This document shows, piece by piece, positions 55,115 through 62,006 of a stretch of 64,000 nt of DNA. The translations under genes and the position numbers were made by a program. Source of the DNA: Runella zeae DSM 19591 (GTDB lineage: Bacteria; Bacteroidota; Bacteroidia; Cytophagales; Spirosomataceae); contig NZ_AUIF01000043.1 in NCBI RefSeq assembly GCF_000423565.1, forward strand, positions 39,139-103,138. Reading direction: 5' to 3'. Within the stretch, counting starts at the first letter, position 1. Each line of letters begins with the position of its first letter. The notes beneath the pieces were generated by a model. That model was given only the letters and a program-made list of their open reading frames with translations, had not been told where the DNA came from and made no database searches.

Positions 55115-56329
55115 TTAGTCACAATTACAATAGCTTCTATCTACATACGTTTTATTACCATTTGAATTAATGTAGTAACAGCCTCCCCTTGGCCCTGTAA
55201 TTAGAGTTCGGCCATTATAAACTCCACAAGGCCACTCTTCAGGAGCTGAACGTGATTCGGTAGCCTTCTTCGTTTTTGCATTATAGGAAGAGGTTAAACG
55301 TAAGTGAGGGTCACTTCCAGTAAGTTTGTGGACTGATTTTCCTTTAAAATAAACCTCAATTGTGATGTTACCTGATACATAAGGTTTGTAAACAGTTATC
55401 TGAGCGGTTTCCGCGCCAAATAACTTGAATTTCAACTCTGAAGGTAAATTCACATTAAGCAAAGAATCACGTTTCCCTTCAGGAGTAGTATAGTATATAT
55501 TTACAGTTTTAGAAGTTCCTGAAAAAATATACTCTAATGTATTTAAGTAGGCATTTAGAATATAAGTCTTACCACTAACTTCGTATTCTGTGATTCTGTC
55601 ACCTGATTTCATCATTGGTACCATTCCATTGCCATTTCTCGTCTTAATTACAATTTTAGAATTAGGATTAACTGTAGTTTCAGAAAAGTTCCCTTTTGGG
55701 TTACTAGAATCATTATTATAAACTGTGATAGGAAAATTAGAGGTATTTTCAACAATGTATTCATACTGTTTGTAGTCAGCACTCAAGTAATAAACCTTCT
55801 TTTCAGCGTCGCTCTTCACTTCGAATACTAAATCAGGGTCAGAAGATTTAAGTTTTGGTTTTAACCCGTCTGCGGACTTTGTTTTGACAGTAGCTTTAGT
55901 TTTAGGAGCAATTGTTACTTCATTAAAGTTGTCTTTAAGAGATATTGTATCATTGTTAAATACTGTTATGGTAAAATTTGATAGGTTTTCAAGAGTATAT
56001 TCATAGTATTTATAGTCAGCGTTTACATAGTAAGTCTTTTTGTCTATATCCCTCTTGATATCAAACACTAAATCAGGATCCGACGACCTAAACTTAGGTT
56101 TTAATCCATCTGGTGACTTGGTTTTAACTGTAGCTCTCGTCTGAGGTTCAAGCGACACTTCTTCGAAATTGTCTATAGGACTAGTAGCATCATTATTATA
56201 GGCAATTACAGTATGTTTAGAAATATTCTCTATAATATATTCATATTCTGGCTCAGGAGTCTCCTTACATCCGCAGACAAACAGAATAAATAGCAGAAAT
56301 ACTCGATATTTTGCCGATACAAATATCAT
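55115..56329 (-). CDS. Lipoprotein with three tandem beta repeats and a PBCV-basic-adaptor-like C-terminus
   Basis: A protein of 404 residues. A lipobox (VCGC at about residues 18-21) anchors it. Three copies of an 80-residue repeat follow, starting near 28, 108 and 188. Each begins with a YEYxxEN pattern, then NFxE and a KTKSxDGLKPKxxSSDPDLVF segment, and the third copy is diverged. A C-terminal domain carries GPRGGCYYINSNGNKTYVDRSYC, like the PBCV-specific basic adaptor motif. It shares an operon with the phage repressor, being the first gene. A role as a lysogenic conversion or exclusion lipoprotein is inferred only from position. Confidence 0.65.
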   Translation of the reverse strand: MIFVSAKYRVFLLFILFVCGCKETPEPEYEYIIENISKHTVIAYNNDATSPIDNFEEVSLEPQTRATVKTKSPDGLKPKFRSSDPDLVFDIKRDIDKKTYYVNADYKYYEYTLENLSNFTITVFNNDTISLKDNFNEVTIAPKTKATVKTKSADGLKPKLKSSDPDLVFEVKSDAEKKVYYLSADYKQYEYIVENTSNFPITVYNNDSSNPKGNFSETTVNPNSKIVIKTRNGNGMVPMMKSGDRITEYEVSGKTYILNAYLNTLEYIFSGTSKTVNIYYTTPEGKRDSLLNVNLPSELKFKLFGAETAQITVYKPYVSGNITIEVYFKGKSVHKLTGSDPHLRLTSSYNAKTKKATESRSAPEEWPCGVYNGRTLITGPRGGCYYINSNGNKTYVDRSYCNCD

Positions 56330-56410
56330 AATTATGGCATATGTTTATTTTTTTAAATTATTGAAAATCAATAATTTACATTATTTGCAAAATTTTATTT
56401 CTTATAATTA

Positions 56411-56442
56411 TTTGATAGTATCATATAATTATATGATATTTG
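56411..56442 (+). promoter_or_regulatory. Rightward early promoter with an 18-bp palindromic operator
   Basis: TTTG at 56411-56414 and GATATTTG at 56435-56442 (one base off the -7 consensus TAnnTTTG) are 20 bp apart. Between them ATCATATAATTATATGAT (56420-56437) is a perfect 18-bp palindrome that runs into the -7 box. It is therefore placed to block polymerase when a dimeric repressor binds, most likely the CI-like protein encoded at 54621-55067. Confidence 0.55.
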
Positions 56443-56524
56443 TACTCAATTACAACAACAAATAAACAACTTTTTAGAAAATAGTTGTAATAAATCGAAT
56501 AATTATTTACTAAACGGCAAAGTT

Positions 56525-56761
56525 ATGACACTCGAAGAAGTACGTCGGATGTACCACGATGGGGTCATCAAAAAGAAAGCCCGCTCCGAAATTAAGAAAG
56601 ACTTTGTGGAGCTTTTTGGGTACTCTACCGACCAGCAATTCACAATGATGATGGCCGTAGGAAGTTCAGAAATCCCTACTCCCAAAGAATTGGATTGGCT
56701 GATGGACACTGTGCAGCGTTATCACAACCATTACACTGAGCACCAACTTACTTTCCAATGA
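56525..56761 (+). CDS. Small element protein, first gene of the early operon
   Basis: A protein of 78 residues, helical, with a basic first half (RRMYHDGVIKKKARSEIKK). Family not recognised. It begins about 80 bp after the palindromic promoter. Its TGA overlaps the ATG of the next frame (56758) in an ATGA, so the two are probably translationally coupled. Confidence 0.55.
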   Translation: MTLEEVRRMYHDGVIKKKARSEIKKDFVELFGYSTDQQFTMMMAVGSSEIPTPKELDWLMDTVQRYHNHYTEHQLTFQ

Positions 56762-56883
56762 TACCCCTTGAAGCTCGTTTTTGGCTCGAAGCTTTGTTGC
56801 TTTTTGTCGTTTTTTTTGTGGCTCCTGTAGCCTTGTGCGTAGAGCTTATCAGAATCAATTTTCCTAAAAAGCGTCATGAATAG
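56758..56883 (+). CDS. Micro-protein with one membrane helix (41 residues)
   Basis: The frame starts MIPLEARFWLEALLLF and contains one membrane helix (about residues 10-31, VVFFVAPVALCVEL), ending in a basic tail (FPKKRHE). It overlaps the preceding stop by an ATGA and the next start by 8 bp. The tight overlaps on both sides and the hydrophobic core support a real gene that is too short for default ORF calling. Confidence 0.55.
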   Translation: MIPLEARFWLEALLLFVVFFVAPVALCVELIRINFPKKRHE

Positions 56884-57073
56884 ACATCCCGACCCGCTGA
56901 TTGGGGGGTATTTGCAGGTAGCTCTCAATCGATTTAAGACCGTAAAAAATCCTACAACAGCCATGTGTTTGCTTGAGTTGGCCGCCAAAGATGTGAATGC
57001 TCATCTGAGGGGAGAAGCCAATATGAAGTCGGTTTTTGAAACCGTAATCAAACGCCACCAATCTAAACCTTAA
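56876..57073 (+). CDS. Small element protein (65 residues)
   Basis: A 65-residue helical protein starting MNRHPDPLIGGYLQVALNRF and ending in basic residues (VIKRHQSKP). No signal or membrane segment. Family not recognised. It starts inside the previous micro-gene and is followed one base later by the next gene. Confidence 0.5.
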   Translation: MNRHPDPLIGGYLQVALNRFKTVKNPTTAMCLLELAAKDVNAHLRGEANMKSVFETVIKRHQSKP

Positions 57074-57074
57074 T

Positions 57075-57434
57075 ATGATACCCTCGCTCAACCCTAAACA
57101 ACAAGATTTGCTCCAAAAAGCGGCTCAGGACATGGATGTCTTACGGGAATCGCCTCACAATCGGGTGTTTCAAGAGACTCAAATGCGATTGGTAATAGCA
57201 AAACTGAGCCTGGCGGGAGTGCTGATTAGTGATTTTTTGGATGGCTACTATCGTAACCTGTATCAACCTCCCAAAACAGTAACTCCTAAGCCTCTGGATA
57301 CCCCCAAAAACATCACTGAAGAGAATGACATGCATACGTGCCGGGGTTGTGGCAAACAGTTTTCAGCAAAGGCGTTTAATGGCCACGGTGAGCGGCGATG
57401 CTTACTGAAGCATGGAAAGGAGGCTACCAAATGA
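57075..57434 (+). CDS. Small zinc-finger element protein
   Basis: The 119-residue protein has a helical N-terminal part (DLLQKAAQDMDVLRESPHNRV, then VIAKLSLAGVLISDFLDGYY) and a single C-terminal zinc-finger-like motif CRGCGKQF...HGERRC, a CxxC-x(n)-HxxxxC pattern. It may bind nucleic acid. Its TGA overlaps the next ATG. A strong Shine-Dalgarno AAAGGAGG for the next gene lies in its 3' end. Confidence 0.5.
   Translation: MIPSLNPKQQDLLQKAAQDMDVLRESPHNRVFQETQMRLVIAKLSLAGVLISDFLDGYYRNLYQPPKTVTPKPLDTPKNITEENDMHTCRGCGKQFSAKAFNGHGERRCLLKHGKEATK
57416..57423 (+). promoter_or_regulatory. Unusual Shine-Dalgarno sequence
   Basis: AAAGGAGG lies 7 bp before ATG 57431, a textbook ribosome-binding site. 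The chromosomal genes in this window lack such sites, so it points to an element-encoded origin or special expression control. Confidence 0.65.
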
Positions 57435-57520
57435 CCGCAGATACAGTGCTTTGGCTCATTATGTTCGTGGTTTTATGGCCGTGGTTGACGCGTATTAGTC
57501 CCCAAAAATCTGAAAAATGA
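57431..57520 (+). CDS. Micro-protein with one membrane helix (29 residues)
   Basis: ATG 57431 opens a 29-residue frame: MTADTVLWLIMFVVLWPWL then a short polar tail. Almost the whole protein is one membrane helix. It has a strong Shine-Dalgarno and overlaps both neighbours by ATGA, which favours real translation. It could be a holin-like or membrane-modulating peptide, but that is inference. Confidence 0.5.
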   Translation: MTADTVLWLIMFVVLWPWLTRISPQKSEK

Positions 57521-57738
57521 AAAAGGAACCTATCTCCGTACAGAGTATCCTGTTTGCGGCAGGTCTCGTTCAGAAAATAGAGGAAGCCGCCAAGCCAGTG
57601 CTCTATTGGTACAAGCAACTGGAGCGGCATCGCCACCATACTGCTCTACTAGGTAGGCTACGCTATGCGTATGCACATTACCGTTTCACTCGCGCACAAA
57701 CTCGATATTTCAATACATTCTTAACCCTCAAATCATGA
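57517..57738 (+). CDS. Small basic element protein (73 residues)
   Basis: A 73-residue protein rich in Arg and His (LERHRHHTALLGRLRYAYAHYRFTRAQTRYF), preceded by a short hydrophobic stretch. Possibly nucleic-acid binding. It overlaps the next gene by ATGA. Family not recognised. Confidence 0.5.
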   Translation: MKKEPISVQSILFAAGLVQKIEEAAKPVLYWYKQLERHRHHTALLGRLRYAYAHYRFTRAQTRYFNTFLTLKS

Positions 57739-58079
57739 TAGCAATCCCCAATTCGGATGAAAGAGCAAAAATCGTCCAAGAAGCCTTTCAGGAGTTTATG
57801 GCAAAAACGGGCGTCAAAAACTGCATAGCCGTATTACAATTCAATGAAAAGCAGAGTGTCTATACCGACGGGGGTATTTTGCCCAGCCCGCCCAAAGAAC
57901 TGGTACCTATGGGGCTGATGATGAATGTACCGGGTGGTATCAATGACCATCTTGCTATGCTGTATTTTTTGAATATGGCTACCAAAGAAAAGTACCCCCT
58001 AGTGTGGGGCATACAGGTAGGCCAGATTTTACAAGAAGTCGAACATTTACCCCCGCCGCCGGACTCTCATAGAGGTTAA
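57735..58079 (+). CDS. Small element protein (114 residues)
   Basis: A 114-residue protein with KIVQEAFQEFMAKTGVKNCIAVLQFNEKQ near the start and a Pro-rich tail (EHLPPPPDSH). No recognised family. It is the last gene of the overlapping train and ends 13 bp before the structured leader at 58092. Confidence 0.5.
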   Translation: MIAIPNSDERAKIVQEAFQEFMAKTGVKNCIAVLQFNEKQSVYTDGGILPSPPKELVPMGLMMNVPGGINDHLAMLYFLNMATKEKYPLVWGIQVGQILQEVEHLPPPPDSHRG

Positions 58080-58091
58080 GGGTTAGAGGAT

Positions 58092-58127
58092 GGATACTCA
58101 GCGCATCGCTGATGCGCATGAGTGTCC
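58092..58127 (+). other. Strong 16-bp hairpin in the structured leader
   Basis: GGATACTCA + GCGCATC pairs with GATGCGC + (A) + TGAGTGTCC around a GCT loop. One bulged A and one G-T are the only imperfections. No T run follows, so it looks like an RNA structural element rather than a plain terminator. Confidence 0.75.
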
Positions 58128-58146
58128 GGCGGAAACTTCAGATAAT

Positions 58147-58218
58147 GTCTCCTGTAGTGTAATGGTAACACACCCCCGCCACAGGGAAAGTACTGGTTCG
58201 AGTCCAGTCAGGAGACCA
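58147..58218 (+). tRNA. tRNA-like element with a stunted anticodon arm, isotype undetermined
   Basis: The 72 bases fold as a tRNA. The acceptor is GTCTCCTG with CAGGAGAC (8 bp). The D arm is GTGT-AATGGTA-ACAC. The T arm is a perfect 5-bp stem, ACTGG-TTCGAGT-CCAGT. The anticodon region (CCCCCGCCACAGGG) has only about 3 bp of stem and lacks the usual T33, so it is about 3 bases short of a normal arm. CA follows the acceptor. It is either a decaying tRNA or a tRNA mimic. Gly(GCC) and Trp(CCA) readings are both possible and neither is safe. Confidence 0.5.
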
Positions 58219-58274
58219 GGGTAGGACAGCCTACAACCCAAGTACCCGCGCACGGAGTAACGCCCGAGCGTGGG
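58219..58274 (+). other. Two further hairpins downstream of the tRNA-like element
   Basis: First hairpin: GGGTAGG-ACAG-CCTAC-AA-CCC (58219-58239). Second hairpin: CCCGCGC-A-CGG / CCG-A-GCGTGGG around AGTAACGC (58245-58274), symmetrical with an internal A-A pair. They directly continue the tRNA-like fold toward the start of the HTH gene. Confidence 0.65.
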
Positions 58275-58285
58275 GAAAGGGGAGT

Positions 58286-58304
58286 TTTTACTAAATAAGT
58301 AAAA
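58286..58304 (+). promoter_or_regulatory. Hairpin overlapping the start codon of the HTH gene
   Basis: TTTTACT (58286-58292) pairs with AGTAAAA (58298-58304) and takes in the A of the ATG at 58304. Folding would hide the start site, and melting would be needed for translation. Confidence 0.5.
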
Positions 58305-59767
58305 TGTACAGCAAAATTGACAACGCTGAAGCCTTTGTGCGCTTCTTAGGCCGCTATCGCACTCACAACGAGGCTTGCCCCTCGGTGGAACACCTGCGAC
58401 GGATCCGTCTCAAAGACGGTACCATCCGAGAATACAACTACTCGCGCCGCACAGGTTTGCTGCCTGAGCAGCTCAAGACCACTTTTTATATACTGCTACA
58501 GGAGTATGCCAAGGCTTACAATCAGGTAGCGAGTACGGCGCCGCTGGTGCATCAGGAGCTACCTAGTTTGCTGACCAACAACGTAAGACTGGCCGAAATT
58601 TGCGACTGTACCGACCGCACTATTCGCAATCACCTCACTACGCTACGCAATTTGCGGCTGATTCGTACCAAGTTTCGTGGCAGAGAGCATGATTTTGAGC
58701 TGTGGATAAGTCAAGAAATCCTTTGGGAAACGAGCGAAAAACCGAAAACTTTAAAAAGCTCAAAATCAAGCCTTTCGCCCACCAACAGGAAAAGTTTTCC
58801 GCTTAGTAATATCTACGTAGAGACTATCGTAAACGAAAATGATAGAGCGGAAATCTTGAAATGTGGACAGGGACAGAACAACGAGGGACAGAGGGGTCGG
58901 ACAGCCAACCAAAGCCCCGAAAATGAGTCCTCTGAGCTTACTACAGAGAGAACAGGGCTGGGGGGCGGCGGGGGGCGGCGCGCACAAAAACAAGCCCAGG
59001 ACGAGGAGCTACGCAACTTACGCGCCGACCGTGTCCGCAGTAAACTCCCTCAGCTGCCCCCACGTCTCGAAAAGTACTTCGCCGAAATATTGATGCAGTT
59101 TTGGCTACACGCTTGGAAAGTACTCTATCCTAGCCGCGATTTCAGCAAAAAGGAGCAAGAACAGGCCATTTCAGCGATATATACGGGTGTTTACAACCGC
59201 TTTGACGATGCCCGTACGGCTGCTGATTGGGCTGCTTTTCAGGCCAGACAGCTCGAAAAACTCGACCGCGCCGCCCGATACTACGACCACCACCCGGAGG
59301 CATATCTACCTGACCCCTTTGCGGTCCATGTGGCAGGTCGTGGCTACTTCGATGCCGAAAATACCCGCGGATTTAAGGGCATAGAGGCATGGTTACAGCG
59401 CGATTCGGCCTTGGCCAGTCGCCGCCGACGTGCCTACGAAGAGGAAAGGGAGAAAAAGCAAAAACGCGGCGAAAGCCTTATGCGGCAAGCCCGTCGAGAC
59501 TTCGAAAAACTCCGCGCTGGCCAACCGATGCGTCAGGAAGTCCAGGGCAAAGACCTGATGGCACTCTGGAATTATTATCGCCTTATTTTCAGTGGCCTTG
59601 GCAAAAAATGGAACGATAGGTTTATGAAACAATTTCTCGAACAGCAAGCCAACGACTTCCAGCCCCCGGCCTATCTGAAGCCAAGCCGTCAACGCAAACT
59701 TGCCCATGCTCCTACGGTCATCATCGTAGAAGACTACATGACTTGGGATGATGGATATTACTCATAG
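58304..59767 (+). CDS. HTH protein, candidate replication initiator of the element
   Basis: A protein of 487 residues. A winged HTH-like segment lies at about residues 90-128 (NNVRLAEICDCTDRTIRNHLTTLRNLRLI). A low-complexity Gly/Arg linker sits near 217-225 (GLGGGGGRR). The C-terminal half is helical and basic (YEEEREKKQKRGESLMRQARRDF). This N-HTH plus linker plus helical C-domain layout is common in replication initiators and DnaD-like loaders, but no nuclease, helicase or priming motif is visible. The 5' leader is highly structured, so expression may be controlled there. G+C is higher than in flanking genes. Confidence 0.55.
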   Translation: MYSKIDNAEAFVRFLGRYRTHNEACPSVEHLRRIRLKDGTIREYNYSRRTGLLPEQLKTTFYILLQEYAKAYNQVASTAPLVHQELPSLLTNNVRLAEICDCTDRTIRNHLTTLRNLRLIRTKFRGREHDFELWISQEILWETSEKPKTLKSSKSSLSPTNRKSFPLSNIYVETIVNENDRAEILKCGQGQNNEGQRGRTANQSPENESSELTTERTGLGGGGGRRAQKQAQDEELRNLRADRVRSKLPQLPPRLEKYFAEILMQFWLHAWKVLYPSRDFSKKEQEQAISAIYTGVYNRFDDARTAADWAAFQARQLEKLDRAARYYDHHPEAYLPDPFAVHVAGRGYFDAENTRGFKGIEAWLQRDSALASRRRRAYEEEREKKQKRGESLMRQARRDFEKLRAGQPMRQEVQGKDLMALWNYYRLIFSGLGKKWNDRFMKQFLEQQANDFQPPAYLKPSRQRKLAHAPTVIIVEDYMTWDDGYYS

Positions 59768-59789
59768 CAATCTCTAACCTCTTATCAAT

Positions 59790-60170
59790 ATGTCGTCACC
59801 GTACATCTTACAAAAGCAAAAAGCGAAACAAAAGACCGTCAAACACGAGCGCAAACCCCTCACCGATGAGCAACGCGCCGAGCAAAGAGCCAAAGCAAGC
59901 TGCTATTTGACCGTGACTTTCTACGACGGTAACAAATGGTCAAAATGGTCGAACGAATGGAAGCAACCCCATAAGGGCAAAATCAATGAGTGGATTAACG
60001 AAATGTTCCGGGTGTGTGAGGAATACTTCAAAGGCCAAATCCGAGAAGCCGCCATTTTTGATACGCGTACGCTGAAGCAATGTATCGCCTCTGAGCGTGA
60101 CCCCAACTGCAACAAAATATACCAATACGAAAAAGGCTCGTGGCGATTAGTCCAGCCGATTTCGTGGTAA
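59790..60170 (+). CDS. Small basic element protein (126 residues)
   Basis: A 126-residue protein with a very basic first third (KQKAKQKTVKHERKPLTDEQRAEQRAKA) and a mixed alpha/beta rest with many Trp (WSKWSNEWKQPHKGKINEW). It may bind nucleic acid. Family not recognised. It follows the HTH gene by 22 bp. Confidence 0.5.
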   Translation: MSSPYILQKQKAKQKTVKHERKPLTDEQRAEQRAKASCYLTVTFYDGNKWSKWSNEWKQPHKGKINEWINEMFRVCEEYFKGQIREAAIFDTRTLKQCIASERDPNCNKIYQYEKGSWRLVQPISW

Positions 60171-60192
60171 CAACATCATACTATATATAACT

Positions 60193-60561
60193 ATGATACG
60201 ACTTTCCGTAATCACCCAATCTCAATTTACCACGCTCGGAGCCAACGGTCTGGTCTCTTTCATTGAGGCTGGTTATACTGATAAAATCAATACAATCCAG
60301 CGTATTGATGATGATTTCCTTCAGCTCTCTGAAGCCATGAAAACTTACCCATACGGGTTTACAGTCGAAATGAAAGCTGAGTTTTTGGCACTTCTGCAAG
60401 CGCACAAAGGTCAAAAATGCCTTATCACTACTAACTGGATATACAAACGCTCTTCGCCTAAGTCAGACTACTTAATGCGAATCGTAGAGAAAATAAACAA
60501 GGGTGAACCCTTAACCGAAGCTGAAGCAGAAAAACTGGGAAAGGAGGTGAAGTATGAATGA
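60193..60561 (+). CDS. Small element protein (122 residues)
   Basis: A 122-residue protein with no signal or membrane segment. It starts MIRLSVITQSQFTTLGANGL and ends in an acidic-basic helix (KINKGEPLTEAEAEKLGKE). Its 3' end contains the Shine-Dalgarno of the next gene and overlaps that gene by 8 bp. Family not recognised. Confidence 0.5.
   Translation: MIRLSVITQSQFTTLGANGLVSFIEAGYTDKINTIQRIDDDFLQLSEAMKTYPYGFTVEMKAEFLALLQAHKGQKCLITTNWIYKRSSPKSDYLMRIVEKINKGEPLTEAEAEKLGKEVKYE
60541..60550 (+). promoter_or_regulatory. Perfect Shine-Dalgarno sequence
   Basis: AAGGAGGTGA, a perfect match to the 3' end of 16S rRNA, lies 3 bp before ATG 60554 (the AGGAGG core 6 bp before). It fixes that start and is unlike the chromosomal genes here. 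Confidence 0.75.
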
Positions 60562-60910
60562 ACTTTCTCGCAATACGTCACTGGATCCTATCAGCATCAA
60601 GCTCTATCGCACAGAAGCCCATTTATTACGGGCTTACCTTCTCAATATCTTGGCTGATGTATATGAGCTGCAGGGGACAGCTTCCAACGCTCATCTTATT
60701 TTGTCTGAGTGGCTCTGTACTAAATTCATGGCACGTAGCCTACGCATAGAACAAGGCTCACCCGCTATCCCAAAATCAGTCGTCATCCCCCTGAGCATAG
60801 CTAGAATACTAATGACGGAAATGACCAACACACCCATACCTGCTCACCTCAATATGGTACTTGGCCAAATCCATCGACAGCTTACTAATCGTAATTTTTT
60901 ACCACAATAA
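60554..60910 (+). CDS. Small element protein with SD-led start (118 residues)
   Basis: A 118-residue helical protein (LYRTEAHLLRAYLLNILADVYELQG, then VVIPLSIARILMTEM). No family recognised. The start codon is fixed by the perfect Shine-Dalgarno at 60541, and it overlaps the end of the previous gene. Confidence 0.55.
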   Translation: MNELSRNTSLDPISIKLYRTEAHLLRAYLLNILADVYELQGTASNAHLILSEWLCTKFMARSLRIEQGSPAIPKSVVIPLSIARILMTEMTNTPIPAHLNMVLGQIHRQLTNRNFLPQ

Positions 60911-60922
60911 AATCCAACAATC

Positions 60923-61303
60923 ATGGAAGGAATCAAATACACCCGTGTGGAGTATTCCAAGACTTACAATCTTGGCAACTACGAAAATGAGCGCATCGGC
61001 CTCACTGCCGAAGTACCCGAAGGTACCGATATGTTAGCGGCCTACAATCAAATACGTAATGATGTGGAAGCAGCCCACGACTACCGAAAAGACCTAAAAA
61101 ATTTCGAACGGGCTAAAGAAATCGTAAGCGATAGCCAGAATCATTACGGTCGTGAAGTAATCAGGGCTGAAGAAGTGATTAACAAGTTTTACGACAAATA
61201 CCCCTTTCATCGACCCAACGATGTAGAAGCAGCTCTCCAGCTCGCCGAAGCTCCCCTCATCGAACACAAAGACGCCAAGGAAACATGGGAGGAGCGATAC
61301 TAA
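60923..61303 (+). CDS. Phage-type small protein (126 residues)
   Basis: A 126-residue protein starting MEGIKYTRVEYSKTYNLGNYE and continuing ERIGLTAEVPEGTDMLAAYNQIRNDVEAAH. This YxxYNLGNYEnERIGL pattern is familiar from small hypothetical proteins in Bacteroidota phage and plasmid recombination regions (from memory, not searched). It may act with a single-strand annealing protein. Its stop overlaps the next start (TAATG). Confidence 0.6.
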   Translation: MEGIKYTRVEYSKTYNLGNYENERIGLTAEVPEGTDMLAAYNQIRNDVEAAHDYRKDLKNFERAKEIVSDSQNHYGREVIRAEEVINKFYDKYPFHRPNDVEAALQLAEAPLIEHKDAKETWEERY

Positions 61304-61557
61304 TGGAAAAGTTTAACATTGAACATCAGTTCATGCTATATCTTGAAAGAGTAGGTTTGAATGCACTAACCATGAATCCAATTCAACTCCAAGAAACTCG
61401 CCGAGCCTTTTACGGCGCCGCTGGTCAAATGCTTATTTTAGTACGTGACGACATCACCGAACTCTCAGAAAAAGTAGGCAGATTGGCTCTTCATTCCATG
61501 ATTACTCAAGTAGCAGTATTCTGGGAGAATGAGGTAAAACCTGACAGTTTAGGGTAA
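61303..61557 (+). CDS. Phage-type small protein (84 residues)
   Basis: An 84-residue helical protein: YLERVGLNALTMNPIQLQETRRAFYGAAGQMLI and DDITELSEKVGRLALHSM. The pattern resembles a conserved hypothetical of Bacteroidota prophages. ATG 61303 overlaps the previous stop and is preceded by GGAGGAG, so it is preferred to ATG 61285. Confidence 0.6.
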   Translation: MEKFNIEHQFMLYLERVGLNALTMNPIQLQETRRAFYGAAGQMLILVRDDITELSEKVGRLALHSMITQVAVFWENEVKPDSLG

Positions 61558-61625
61558 ATTAGGAAATCATTAATCAATAGTGGTCAGCTCCGTGCTGGCC
61601 ACGCAAAACACTCCCTTCAATTCAA

Positions 61626-61997
61626 ATGCTAGAACGTGTAAAAAAAATTGTCGATAGAATTACCATGATGGTTTTGGGTAACGGCACCTTCAAATTGAGA
61701 GTAGAGCATGACAACGAAAACCCTTCAGGCCGGATTTTCCTTCAGGTCACTTACCAAGCCCCCTGTACTAAAACCGGAGAACTCAAGACATGGAATGGGC
61801 GCAAATGGTATTTGTCAAAATATATGACCGACGATGAAGTAATCAAGACTGCTTACGTAGCATTTGAATCAGCCTTAAAACATGAAACTATGGAAGGTTT
61901 CAAGGTGGATGGCATCATCCTTTTTAACCCCCATGTTAATTTTGAGGCACTTTTGGAAGTATCTAATCAAGAAGTAAGAAGAGAAAACGTAGAATAA
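61626..61997 (+). CDS. Phage-type hypothetical protein (123 residues)
   Basis: A 123-residue protein with GRIFLQVTYQAPCTKTGELKTWNGRKWYLSKYMTDDEVIKTAY and a C-terminal EGFKVDGIILFNPHVNFEALLE. It looks like another conserved small phage protein of this phylum, with a strand-rich core. Function unknown. Confidence 0.6.
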   Translation: MLERVKKIVDRITMMVLGNGTFKLRVEHDNENPSGRIFLQVTYQAPCTKTGELKTWNGRKWYLSKYMTDDEVIKTAYVAFESALKHETMEGFKVDGIILFNPHVNFEALLEVSNQEVRRENVE

Positions 61998-62006
61998 TAT
62001 TTTATT

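Noticed and set aside
58147..58218. Functional tRNA-Gly(GCC) or tRNA-Trp(CCA)
   Set aside because: The anticodon stem is too short and T33 is missing in either register, so no isotype is assigned. It is reported as tRNA-like only.
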